14,180 bases of DNA, taken from contig CALBTT010000064.1 of assembly GCA_937967645.1 (NCBI GenBank), positions 1-14,180 on the forward strand, written 5' to 3'. Positions 1-6,476 of the stretch are shown in pieces (within the stretch, counting starts at the first letter, position 1; the number at the start of each line of letters is the position of its first letter). Made by a program: the position numbers and the translations under genes. The DNA comes from an uncultured Zoogloea sp. GTDB taxonomy: Bacteria > Pseudomonadota > Gammaproteobacteria > Burkholderiales > Rhodocyclaceae. Below the pieces are notes generated by a model that was given only the letters and a program-made list of their open reading frames with translations, was not told the origin of the DNA and ran no database searches.

Positions 1-1
1 G

Positions 2-202
2 TCTGGAAACGGGTGTGTCGCGGCATTCCTGGCAAGGCACCGGCACGCATCGGCTCTCCAGGGTGGCTACCTTGCGGAGCAAGGCATCGAGATGGGACGC
101 GATGGCCTGATCCACGTCGAATGGACCCGAAACGGCGACGAATTGACGGTGCGCGTCGGTGGCCAGGCCGTGACCGTCGCCAGCGGCACCCTGCATCTGT
201 AG
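2..202 (+). CDS. PhzF-family isomerase, 3' fragment
   Basis: This is the last 66 codons of a gene that begins outside the window; the frame is open from base 2 to a TAG stop at 200-202. The fragment starts with SGNGCVAAFL, the conserved glycine-rich stretch of the C-terminal half of PhzF-like proteins, and continues with GYLAEQGIEMGRDGLIHVEW, the usual end of the fold ('Q-G-x-E-M-G-R-x-x-x-I-x-V'). PhzF relatives are diaminopimelate-epimerase-fold enzymes. The founding member isomerises a phenazine precursor, but most genomic copies have no known substrate, so a role in phenazine synthesis should not be assumed. The N-terminal half, with the catalytic Glu, is missing. The gene converges on the LysR gene at 306-1214. 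Confidence 0.85.
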   Translation, partial: SGNGCVAAFLARHRHASALQGGYLAEQGIEMGRDGLIHVEWTRNGDELTVRVGGQAVTVASGTLHL

Positions 203-232
203 ACGCGGCGGCACGTTCAGCCGCTCGGTCGC

Positions 233-248
233 CCATGGCTTGCCATGG
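233..248. repeat. Perfect 7-bp inverted repeat between convergent genes
   Basis: CCATGGC, two bases, then GCCATGG form a perfect inverted repeat in the 103-bp gap between the converging phzF-like and LysR genes. It could be the stem of a bidirectional transcription stop, but no run of T follows on either strand and the loop is only two bases. Nothing else recognisable is in this gap. Confidence 0.35.
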
Positions 249-305
249 CACCTGCGCGGCGTCCCCGACGAAGGTCTGCGCTGCGAGGAACGCGGTTGCC
301 CAGGG

Positions 306-1214
306 CTAGATCGGATCGACGGCGGGACTGTCGTCGCGCGAGAGCATGGCGCGTTCGATGAAGTGCTGCAGCGGTTCCGAGGGCTCACTGTCCGGCCGCA
401 ACAAGTAGGTGGTCATGCATGCCGACGGGTCCGACAGGGGCCGCGCAATGACCTCGGGATGACGGCAGACCGAAATCTGCGCCGCCGTGGCGAAACCCAG
501 TCCGTAGCCCGCGGCCACCAGCGTCAGCATCAATTCCAGTGTCGCGACCCGCTCTGCGATCCGGGGCTGGATGGCGGCCGTCCGGAGCAGCCGTTTGATC
601 TGCCGGTACGCACCCTCGCAGGTTTCCGGGTGGCACTTGATCAGGGGATAGCGCAGCAGTTCATCCAGAGGGACCTGCCTGAAGGCCAGCAAAGGATGGC
701 GCGTCGGAATGGCCACCAGGATGGGATCGGACCAGACCGCCTCGCACAGGATGCCCTCTCCAGCCTCGTCAGACTGCGCAAACCCGGCATCGAAAGTGTC
801 GTCGCGCAACCCGCGCACTTGCGATGCGAGCGGCGTCTCGAACAGGCGGATTTCCACATCGGGCTCCTCCTCCCGGCACAGGGCCAGGAGTGCCGCGAGG
901 CGTGTCTGCGCGATACCGTCCGACAGCGCGAGGCGCAGCATGCCGCGATAGCCCGTGGCGGCGGCCCGGACGTTGGTTCGTGCCTGTTCCAGCACCGCGA
1001 ACACGCGGCGGGCATCTTCCAGCAGGACCTGGCCCGCCCAGGTGAGCTGGGTGCCGCGCCGATTGCGCTCGAACAGCGTGGCGCCGAGGTCAGACTCCAG
1101 CTCCCGGATGGTGCGCGACAGCGGAGACTGCTCGATATGGAGCCGCACCGCCGCACGCGTGAAGTGCAGTTCCTCGGCCACTGCCACGAAACAGCGCAGG
1201 TGTCGCAGCTCCAT
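306..1214 (-). CDS. LysR-family transcriptional regulator
   Basis: A 302-residue protein of standard LysR length. Residues 1-60 are the winged helix-turn-helix (MELRHLRCFVAVAEELHFTR, then QSPLSRTIRELESDLG and LFERNRRGTQLTWAG). Residues from about 90 form the periplasmic-binding-protein-like effector domain, including the 'AGYGLGFATA' loop seen in many LysR proteins. The ATG at 1214 is preceded by AGGTGG five bases upstream, which supports this start. The gene lies 37 bp downstream of the 91-residue ORF of the vitamin B6 operon on the same strand, so it could be read as a fifth operon gene or have its own promoter in that short gap. It converges on the phzF-like gene. The effector and targets are unknown. 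The lack of a divergent partner is slightly unusual for LysR genes. Confidence 0.92.
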   Translation of the reverse strand: MELRHLRCFVAVAEELHFTRAAVRLHIEQSPLSRTIRELESDLGATLFERNRRGTQLTWAGQVLLEDARRVFAVLEQARTNVRAAATGYRGMLRLALSDGIAQTRLAALLALCREEEPDVEIRLFETPLASQVRGLRDDTFDAGFAQSDEAGEGILCEAVWSDPILVAIPTRHPLLAFRQVPLDELLRYPLIKCHPETCEGAYRQIKRLLRTAAIQPRIAERVATLELMLTLVAAGYGLGFATAAQISVCRHPEVIARPLSDPSACMTTYLLRPDSEPSEPLQHFIERAMLSRDDSPAVDPI

Positions 1215-1251
1215 CGCGCCACCTACGCGTACATGAGGCCGGGAGCTTGAT

Positions 1252-1527
1252 TCACGCGAGCGGCTCCTCGGGCGCCGTGCCAGACAGCAGCGCCGTGATC
1301 GGCAAGGGTTGGAACAAGAGCTCGCGGCCGAGGACCTTCAGACTGCCAGGACCGCTTTCGAGCAATCGGCGCTCTTCGCGCGCGACGAACAGTTCGGTGC
1401 GATAGCCATCGCATTCGGGAAGTCGCTGTAGCAGGTCGCGGATCGCGTCGCCCGCCCAGGGCGTTTCGCTGTCGAACTGACCCAGCAGCCGGCCATGCCG
1501 GGAAATCACGAGGCGGTAGGCATTCAT
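1252..1527 (-). CDS. Hypothetical 91-residue protein, last gene of B6 operon
   Basis: I do not recognise this protein. It begins MNAYRLVISRHGRLLGQFDS and ends in ITALLSGTAPEEPLA. It is soluble, with no signal peptide or membrane segment, and its alternating hydrophobic pattern suggests a small alpha/beta fold; it contains one Cys (CDGYRTELF). The start is set by an ATGA overlap with the stop of the pyridoxal kinase gene (1524-1527). The frame stays open further upstream, but that part lies inside the kinase gene and is not needed. The overlap implies translational coupling, which makes this a true gene and places it in the vitamin B6 operon. Any link to PLP chemistry is inference from position only. 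Confidence 0.75.
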   Translation of the reverse strand: MNAYRLVISRHGRLLGQFDSETPWAGDAIRDLLQRLPECDGYRTELFVAREERRLLESGPGSLKVLGRELLFQPLPITALLSGTAPEEPLA

Positions 1528-2366
1528 GGCCGGACGCTCCCGGCCATAGCGTGGATGGCCATTTCCTCCCAGCCCAGGCGCCGGGTGCGGGTCAGTTGCT
1601 CGGCGGTTTCGCCGCAGGCGCGCTCGACGGCCTGAGGCATCTCTATGCCAAGCAGGCAATGGCCGGTCAGGCGCGCGGCGAAGTAGTCGCCGGCCCCTTT
1701 CACCACGCAGGGCACGTGGGGATGCTCGAAGAGGCGCGATACCCCCTCTCGCGTCTCCAGCAGCGTCTGGACGACGGCGCTTTCAGGATCATCCTGGACA
1801 CTGGTCACCACCACCCATTGGGTGGGGCCGCGCAACAGCGCACGGGCAGCCTCGCGGCAATCCGCCAGACCCTGCAGCGTTCTGCCGGTGACCTGTTCCA
1901 GCTCGAACCGATTGGGGACGAGGCCGTGGGCTTCTGGAATCAGCAGCGTGCGCCAGGCCTCGGCCATGCCAGCCGCCGCATACACGCCTTGGTCGTAGTC
2001 GCCAATGACCGGATCCAGGTGCAGGCGCAGTTGCGGGTGGCGCTCGCGCATCGTCGACCACCAGGATGCGAGGATCCGTGCCTGCGACGGCGCGCCGAGG
2101 AAGCCGACCTGCACAACGCGAGCGCACGCGGGGATGCCGCGCGCCTCCAGGTCATCCAACCAGCCAGCGAACCACGCGTCGGGCACCGCACCGCCATGGA
2201 CCGAGGGATAGTGCGGGGTGTTGCTGAGCAGCGCGGTCGGCACCGCGGTCGTAAGCAGCCCGCAGGCTTCCAACGCGGGAATCGCCGCGTTGTTGCCGAC
2301 CCGCCCGTAGACCACCTGGGACTGGATGCTGATGACATCGATGGGCACAGGTTGGGTCACCGTCAT
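1524..2366 (-). CDS. pdxY: PdxY-type pyridoxal kinase
   Basis: A 280-residue member of the PdxK/PdxY kinases (ribokinase fold), which phosphorylate pyridoxal and related B6 vitamers with ATP in the cytoplasm to yield PLP. Visible signatures are the N-terminal vitamer-binding stretch SIQSQVVYGRVGNNAA (residues 13-28), SNTPHYPSVHGG (48-59), DPVIGD (118-123) and the catalytic anion-hole motif KGAGDYF with the base Asp at 227. Most relatives have GTGD where this protein has GAGD. Length matches PdxY (about 287). The ATG follows directly on the TGA of the amidotransferase gene (TGAATG), and the stop overlaps the next start, so it is an internal operon gene. The neighbouring yggS and ptsJ genes support the B6 role. 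Whether pyridoxal or pyridoxamine is preferred cannot be read off. Confidence 0.92.
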   Translation of the reverse strand: MTVTQPVPIDVISIQSQVVYGRVGNNAAIPALEACGLLTTAVPTALLSNTPHYPSVHGGAVPDAWFAGWLDDLEARGIPACARVVQVGFLGAPSQARILASWWSTMRERHPQLRLHLDPVIGDYDQGVYAAAGMAEAWRTLLIPEAHGLVPNRFELEQVTGRTLQGLADCREAARALLRGPTQWVVVTSVQDDPESAVVQTLLETREGVSRLFEHPHVPCVVKGAGDYFAARLTGHCLLGIEMPQAVERACGETAEQLTRTRRLGWEEMAIHAMAGSVRP

Positions 2367-3080
2367 TCAGGACGCCCCCCCGGTGTCCTGCTGCCGGTCC
2401 AGCCACGCGCCGATCGTGCGGTGGGCCGCAGCCTTCAGCGTTGCCCCATGCCGCTCGGCATCCGCGCGCAGCGTGCGCGGATCGACGCCGGCCTGGCCCA
2501 GTTCGCAGCAATGGCCGACCAGCCAGCGTTCGATTCGGCTGGCATCGGCTTCCAGGTGGAACTGCAGACCCAGCACCCGGTTGCCGACCGCGTAGGCCTG
2601 CTGCACGCAGCTTTCGGTGCTCGCCAGCAGTTCACTGCCCTCAGGCAGCTCGAAGCGGTCGCCGTGCCAATGCAGCACCGGCACGCCGGCCAGCGGTGCC
2701 AGCACCGAGCGGCGGCCCGCATCCGTCAGCGTCAGCGCGCCGAAGCCGATCTCCTTGAAGCCCATGGGGGCGACGGCGGCGCCGAGCAGGCGCGCGATCA
2801 ATTGCGCGCCCAAACAAATGCCGAGCAGCGGCCGGCCGCTGGCCAAGCGCCGTTCGAGCAGACGCAGTTCGTCGGCAAGAAAGGGATAGGCCCGCTCGTC
2901 GAAGGCGCCGATCGGCCCACCCAGTGCAATGAGAAGATCGCTTGCCGCGGCCTCCTCTCCGGCCAGGTCGTCCGTCGCGGGGTCGAGGTAGCGCACGTCG
3001 AATCCACGCTCGCGCAGCAGCGGTTCGAGCGTGCCGAGGTCTTCGAAATGGATGTGGCGCAGGGCCAGGGCGGTCTTCAT
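2367..3080 (-). CDS. Class I glutamine amidotransferase (GuaA/YfeJ-like)
   Basis: A 237-residue stand-alone class I glutamine amidotransferase domain. The triad is visible: nucleophile Cys89 in GICLGAQ, His175 and Glu177 in LQFHLE. Upstream is the oxyanion strand LIALGGPIGAFD (50-61), and HWHGDRFELPEGSELLAS (137-154) is typical of GuaA-like stand-alone amidotransferases. These proteins hydrolyse glutamine or gamma-glutamyl compounds; most members have no known acceptor. It is not PdxT, the glutaminase of de novo PLP synthesis, which is shorter and has a different signature, and no PdxS lies nearby. It overlaps yggS by ATGA (3077-3080) and abuts pdxY (TGAATG), so all three are probably translated together. 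From memory, a YfeJ-type amidotransferase also lies near ptsJ/pdxK in Salmonella, which would make this a conserved association. Confidence 0.9.
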   Translation of the reverse strand: MKTALALRHIHFEDLGTLEPLLRERGFDVRYLDPATDDLAGEEAAASDLLIALGGPIGAFDERAYPFLADELRLLERRLASGRPLLGICLGAQLIARLLGAAVAPMGFKEIGFGALTLTDAGRRSVLAPLAGVPVLHWHGDRFELPEGSELLASTESCVQQAYAVGNRVLGLQFHLEADASRIERWLVGHCCELGQAGVDPRTLRADAERHGATLKAAAHRTIGAWLDRQQDTGGAS

Positions 3081-3880
3081 GCGGTCTGCTCCGATGCGGT
3101 CGATGTCGCAGCCCGGTCGTCGTCGGGCCAGTAATGGCTGTCCGGCGTCGCGCGAGCGCCAAAGATGGCCTGGCCGACGCGCACGACGGTGGCGCCTTCC
3201 TCAATGGCCAGCTCGAAGTCGCCGGACATCCCCATCGACAGTTCGTCCATGCCGATGCCCGCCGGCGCCTCCTGGCGCAGCCGATCACGCAGTTCGCGCA
3301 ACAGCACGAAGCAGGGACGGACCCGCGCCGGATCGGCCGACAGCAGCGCCAGTGTCATCAGGCCTCGCACGCGCAGGGTGGAGAAGCCCGGCAGCGCCCG
3401 GACGAAGCCGGCCACCTCGGAAGGCGGCAAGCCGAACTTGCTGGCCTCGCCCGAGGTGTTGACCTGCACGAACACATCCAGTGCGCGCCCTTCGGCTTGC
3501 AGGCGACGGTCCAGCGCCTCCGCCACACGCAGGCTGTCCAGGGCCTGGAACTCGCTGGCGAAGCGTGCCACGACCTTGGCCTTGTTGGTCTGCAGGTGGC
3601 CGATGACCGACCAGCGCAGGTCGGCGAGATCCACCATCGCTTCGGCCTTGCGCTGCGCCTCCTGCACCTTGTTCTCACCCAGGTCGCGGCAGCCGGCGGC
3701 GTAAGCCAGACGGATGCGCTCCTCCGGCACGGTCTTGCTGACCGGCAGCAGGCGCACATCGGACGGATCGCGTCCCGCGCGGGAGCAGGCATCGGCGATG
3801 CGCCGATGCACCGCCGCCAGATTGCGCCGAAAGTCCTCGACGCTGTGTGCGGTGGGCCAGGGATGCGTCTGCGCGTTCAT
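3077..3880 (-). CDS. yggS: YggS-family PLP homeostasis protein
   Basis: A 267-residue YggS/PLPBP-family protein, a single-domain PLP-binding TIM barrel related to the alanine racemase N-terminal domain. It has no known catalysis but buffers PLP and amino-acid pools. The PLP lysine is Lys49 in LLPVSKTVPE. Other family blocks are LGENKVQEA (68-76), WSVIGHLQTNKAK, the Ser/Gly phosphate-binding stretch ELSMGMSGDFELAIEEGATVVRVGQAIFG and VNTSGEASKFG. It exceeds the usual 230-235 residues by an N-terminal extension and an acidic C-terminal tail. I chose the ATG at 3880 because the open frame above it runs through the operator and into ptsJ. It is the first gene of the B6 operon, divergent from ptsJ, with a leader of about 36 nt if the predicted promoter is right. 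Confidence 0.95.
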   Translation of the reverse strand: MNAQTHPWPTAHSVEDFRRNLAAVHRRIADACSRAGRDPSDVRLLPVSKTVPEERIRLAYAAGCRDLGENKVQEAQRKAEAMVDLADLRWSVIGHLQTNKAKVVARFASEFQALDSLRVAEALDRRLQAEGRALDVFVQVNTSGEASKFGLPPSEVAGFVRALPGFSTLRVRGLMTLALLSADPARVRPCFVLLRELRDRLRQEAPAGIGMDELSMGMSGDFELAIEEGATVVRVGQAIFGARATPDSHYWPDDDRAATSTASEQTA

Positions 3881-3902
3881 GGACAAGGGGTTCTCCGTGC
3901 TG

Positions 3903-3930
3903 CTAACATTGTCATAGGACAAAATATACA
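3903..3930 (+). promoter_or_regulatory. Putative ptsJ promoter
   Basis: CTAACA (3903-3908) matches the -35 consensus at four of six positions. It is followed after 16 bp by TATACA (3925-3930), four or five matches to the -10. Transcription would start near 3937, giving a leader of about 14 nt. The first operator copy lies in the spacer and the second over the start point, an arrangement that fits autorepression. The promoter is weak and unproven. Confidence 0.4.
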
Positions 3931-3945
3931 TTGTCACGGGACAAA
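3907..3945. promoter_or_regulatory. Tandem palindromic operator, candidate PtsJ binding site
   Basis: Two 17-bp direct repeats, CATTGTCATAGGACAAA (3907-3923) and CATTGTCACGGGACAAA (3929-3945), differ at two central bases and lie exactly 22 bp apart, about two helical turns. Each contains a perfect palindrome TTGTC-N4-GACAA (3909-3922 and 3931-3944). They lie in the 70-bp gap between yggS and ptsJ. Tandem half-sites or palindromes two turns apart are typical of MocR/PdxR regulators, which bind as domain-swapped dimers. The obvious ligand-responsive candidate is the adjacent PtsJ. The repeats overlap promoter-like elements on both strands, so binding would be expected to repress both genes or switch between them. 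The repeats are seen directly; the binding protein is inferred. Confidence 0.8.
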
Positions 3946-3951
3946 CGGGAA
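3923..3951 (-). promoter_or_regulatory. Putative yggS operon promoter
   Basis: On the minus strand TATATT (3928-3923) is a good -10. The best-placed -35 at 17 bp spacing is the poor TTCCCG (3951-3946), which overlaps the ptsJ start codon. Transcription would begin near 3916, about 36 nt before the yggS ATG. One operator copy sits between -35 and -10 and the other at the start point. A poor -35 is what one expects if a regulator sets the output. Confidence 0.4.
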
Positions 3952-5252
3952 TGGCAGAAAAGACCGCATCGGACATCTTTGAGCGCATTCGCCGCGAGGC
4001 ACATGCGGGCCAGCTTGCCGCGGGCCAGACACTGCCGTCCGTGCGCGAGATGGCCGATCAACTGGGCGTCAACCGCAACACGGTCGCCGCCGCGTACCGG
4101 AAGCTGGTGGCCGCAGGCATTGCCGAGACGCTGGGGCGCAACGGAACGGTGATCCGGCCAGCGGCGCGTCTCGGTGAGCAGGAGGGCCTGCAGCCCGGCT
4201 CGGCGCTGGCGGATCTGGCCAGCGGCAATCCGGACCCGGCCTGGCTGCCCGATCCATTGCAGGCGCTGGCAGCCAGCGGCTACCGGCCCGCGCTGTATGG
4301 CCAGCCTGTACTCGACCCAGCACTCGAACGGCTGGCGCGGCAGTGGTTCGGAGCGGATCTCCGGGAGGGTGACGGTCTGGTGCTGGCGCATGGTGCGGTC
4401 GATGCGATCGAGCGTCTGTTGGCTGCCTACCTCGTCGCCGGCGACAAGGTGGCGGTGGAGGACCCGTGCTTCCTCGGCAGCCTCAACATCCTGCACAGCA
4501 CGGGCCTGGCAGCGGTGCCCGTGGCCATGGATGCGCACGGCATGCGCCCGCAGGCGCTGGAAGCGGCGCTGGCCAATGGCGCCCAGGCGGTGCTGTGCAC
4601 ACCAAGGGCGCAAAACCCCACCGGCTGCGGCCTGAGCGAGCAGCGCGCCCGCGAACTGCGCCGCGTGCTCGCCCGCCATCCGCACGTGCTGGTGATCGAG
4701 GACGACCACTTCGCCTTGCTGGCCGAGACGCCGTACTTCTCTATCGCGCCCGCAGCCACCACGCGGCGGGCGCTGGTGCGCTCCGTGTCCAAGGGCTTCG
4801 GCCCGGACCTGCGGCTGGCCTTCATCGCTACCGATGCGGGGACCGCCGCAAGGCTCGGCATGCGACTGGCTCCCGGCACGACCTGGGTCAGCCACCTGCT
4901 GCAGGCGGCCGTGCGCGGCCTGCTCGGATCCGACGCGGCCACGGCGCGCCTGCATGCGGCCAAGACCGCCTACGCCATGCGTCGCAAGGCCCTGATCGAT
5001 GCACTCGGCGCCGTGGGCATCGCCGCCAGGCAGCCCTGCGACGGGTTCAATGTGTGGATTCCGTTGCCGGAAGACCGTGACGTTCACCGCACCGCGCAAA
5101 GCCTCGCACGCTGCGGCTGGGCCGTGCGAACCGGCGATGCCTTCGCGATCGCGCCCGCGGCCCCCGCGCTGCGAGTCACGGTCTCGACGCTCGAACCCGG
5201 GGACGCGGCGCGCTTTGCCGCGCAACTGCGCGACTGTCTGGGGCGTGTATGA
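3951..5252 (+). CDS. ptsJ: MocR-family regulator PtsJ, vitamin B6 control
   Basis: A 433-residue MocR-type regulator. Residues 1-70 are a GntR-type winged helix (TLPSVREMADQLGVNRNTVA at 28-47, then GRNGTVI). A very short linker leads to a fold-type I aminotransferase domain with GNPDPAWLPDP (92-102), the PLP Asp/aromatic region, TPRAQNPTGC (217-226), VIEDDHF (248-254) and the Schiff-base lysine Lys281 in RSVSKGFGPDLRLA. The length and motif series closely match Salmonella PtsJ, reported as a PLP-responsive repressor of pdxK. Here it is divergent from a yggS-amidotransferase-pdxY operon, with two palindromes in between, which fits the same job. It probably has no aminotransferase activity of physiological importance. 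The stop forms ATGA (5249-5252), but no credible gene follows. An alternative name would be PdxR, but the detailed motifs favour PtsJ. Confidence 0.92.
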   Translation: MAEKTASDIFERIRREAHAGQLAAGQTLPSVREMADQLGVNRNTVAAAYRKLVAAGIAETLGRNGTVIRPAARLGEQEGLQPGSALADLASGNPDPAWLPDPLQALAASGYRPALYGQPVLDPALERLARQWFGADLREGDGLVLAHGAVDAIERLLAAYLVAGDKVAVEDPCFLGSLNILHSTGLAAVPVAMDAHGMRPQALEAALANGAQAVLCTPRAQNPTGCGLSEQRARELRRVLARHPHVLVIEDDHFALLAETPYFSIAPAATTRRALVRSVSKGFGPDLRLAFIATDAGTAARLGMRLAPGTTWVSHLLQAAVRGLLGSDAATARLHAAKTAYAMRRKALIDALGAVGIAARQPCDGFNVWIPLPEDRDVHRTAQSLARCGWAVRTGDAFAIAPAAPALRVTVSTLEPGDAARFAAQLRDCLGRV

Positions 5253-5317
5253 AGCCAGTCTGCATGGCATCGTGCCTGTCCTCTCGCGGGTCCGTCTGCG
5301 TACCGGTCCATGGCGCG

Positions 5318-6295
5318 CTACGGCGCCTGCAAGGCGGAGGCGACGCGAGCGGGCCACGGGCGCCGTTCCAACAAGCCGGTCTCCCGTTCCCGCAGCGTCC
5401 GGCCGACCTGGCTCGCCTCGGTCACGGACGCGCGAAAGTCCCGGATCAGTTGTCGCGTCACCGGCCCCACGGGCCATTCGGTGGTCGCCGCATCCTCGAC
5501 CAGCGCCACCACCGGCTGCAGTTCGACCGAGGTGCCGGCGGTGAATACCTCGGAGGCGGCGCGCAGTTCGTCCAGCGTCACGGTCCGCTCCTCGACCCGC
5601 AGCCCGCGCTGGCGCGCCAGTCCCATCACGTGCCGCTTGGTGATGCCGTCGAGGAAGCAGGTCGGCAATGGGGTCACCAGCACCCCGTCATGGACCATCA
5701 ACAGGTTGGTTGCCGTGGTCTCGGCGACCCGGCCTTCGCTGTCGAGCAGCAGTGCGTCGTCGCAGCCCGCCGCTGCGGCGGCATGGCGCGCAAGGGTACC
5801 GATCATGTACAGCCCCGAGCACTTGGCCGCGGTGGGTGCGGTGTCAGGACGGGGACGCCGCCAACTCGCCAGCTGCAGCCGGATGCCTTCCGCGGCGCGG
5901 CCCTGGGACGCCGCCGTGGGCCAGTCCCAGGCCGCGATCGCCACGTGGATGCGGGCGCGCGGCGAAGCGATGGAAACACTCTCCGCGCCGCGCCAGGCCA
6001 CCGGGCGGATGTAGGCGTCGTCGAGGTGGTTGGCCCACAGCACCGCCTCGATGGCCTGTGTCAGTTCGCCTTGCGACCACGGCAGGTGGTAGTCCAGCAG
6101 CGCGGCGGACTGCTGGAAGCGTTCCAGGTGAGGCGCATTGAGGAAGACATGACCGCCATAGGCGCGCATGCCCTCGAAGACGGCCCCGCCCATATGCAGC
6201 GCATGCGTGAGCACGTGCAGGCGCGCCTCGCGCCAGGGCAGCAGCTCGCCATCGAGCCAGATCAGGCCATCGCGATCGTCAAGGGAATTGAGCAT
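5318..6295 (-). CDS. Class IV aminotransferase, branched-chain (IlvE) type
   Basis: A 325-residue PLP-dependent enzyme of fold type IV. Motifs in order are IWLDGELLPWREARLHVLTHALH (12-34), GGAVFEGMRAYGG (36-48), YIRPVAWRG (95-103), the PLP lysine Lys158 in TAAKCSGLYM, and GCDDALLLDSEGRVAETTATNLL with Glu192 (177-199), which contacts the PLP pyridine nitrogen. GITKRHVMGLARQRGLRVEER and VFTAGTSVELQPV follow. This set matches branched-chain amino acid aminotransferases, which swap the amino group between Leu/Ile/Val and 2-oxoglutarate, although D-amino acid or (R)-amine transaminases share the fold. It is slightly longer than IlvE (about 309), with a basic C-terminal tail. The start at 6295 is the first Met in register with the family; the longer open frame upstream runs into the LysR gene and is rejected. 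The Shine-Dalgarno is weak. It is divergent from the LysR gene at 6477, which may control it. Confidence 0.88.
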   Translation of the reverse strand: MLNSLDDRDGLIWLDGELLPWREARLHVLTHALHMGGAVFEGMRAYGGHVFLNAPHLERFQQSAALLDYHLPWSQGELTQAIEAVLWANHLDDAYIRPVAWRGAESVSIASPRARIHVAIAAWDWPTAASQGRAAEGIRLQLASWRRPRPDTAPTAAKCSGLYMIGTLARHAAAAAGCDDALLLDSEGRVAETTATNLLMVHDGVLVTPLPTCFLDGITKRHVMGLARQRGLRVEERTVTLDELRAASEVFTAGTSVELQPVVALVEDAATTEWPVGPVTRQLIRDFRASVTEASQVGRTLRERETGLLERRPWPARVASALQAP

Positions 6296-6363
6296 GGTGC
6301 GCACCGCTGTACAGGTTGTCGATGGCGTAAGTGTGCGGCCGGTTCGCCGTCGGCACGAGTGAG

Positions 6364-6389
6364 CAAATCTCAGACGATGCTGAGTTTTG
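6364..6389. promoter_or_regulatory. 26-bp near-palindrome, candidate LysR operator
   Basis: CAAA-T-CTCAG-ACGATG-CTGAG-T-TTTG is symmetric at nine of ten arm positions around a six-base centre. It lies roughly midway in the 181-bp gap between the divergent aminotransferase and LysR genes, the normal place for a LysR-type recognition site. The gap also holds a TTTAAT (6428-6433) that could be a -10 for the LysR gene. A weak terminator hairpin with TTTT is the other reading, but no gene ends here on the plus strand. Confidence 0.6.
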
Positions 6390-6476
6390 GTCCTCGTGTC
6401 GGCGAGCGTGGAGACGACGATTTCCGGTTTAATGAGTCCATGAACGACCAATGACTTCCAGGAGGGTGAATCCCCC

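Noticed and set aside
2367..3080. Reading the amidotransferase as PdxT
   Set aside because: It is longer than PdxT, has a GuaA-like HWHGD block and lacks PdxT signatures; no PdxS is present.
1551..3134. Open frame of 527 codons on the plus strand
   Set aside because: It lies antisense to pdxY and the amidotransferase, both with full catalytic motifs; the translation is rich in Arg, Gln and His with no recognisable family, a usual shadow in GC-rich DNA.
3881..3988. N-terminal extension of YggS to 3988
   Set aside because: It would translate the operator region and part of ptsJ; family alignment starts after the Met at 3880.
5312..5327. GGCGC-N6-GCGCC hairpin as terminator between ptsJ and the aminotransferase gene
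   Set aside because: Only a 5-bp stem, overlapping the aminotransferase stop codon, with no T run; likely chance in GC-rich DNA.
3912..5477. Open frame of 521 codons on the minus strand
   Set aside because: It lies antisense to ptsJ, with low-complexity Arg/Gln/Gly composition and no family motif.
6364..6389. Reading the palindrome as an intrinsic terminator with TTTT
   Set aside because: No plus-strand gene ends before it, the stem is only 5 bp plus an interrupted A/T extension, and the place suits an operator.
5249..6454. Open frame of 401 codons starting in the ptsJ stop (ATGA)
   Set aside because: The ATGA start looks like coupling, but the frame is antisense to the class IV aminotransferase and its translation has no family features.
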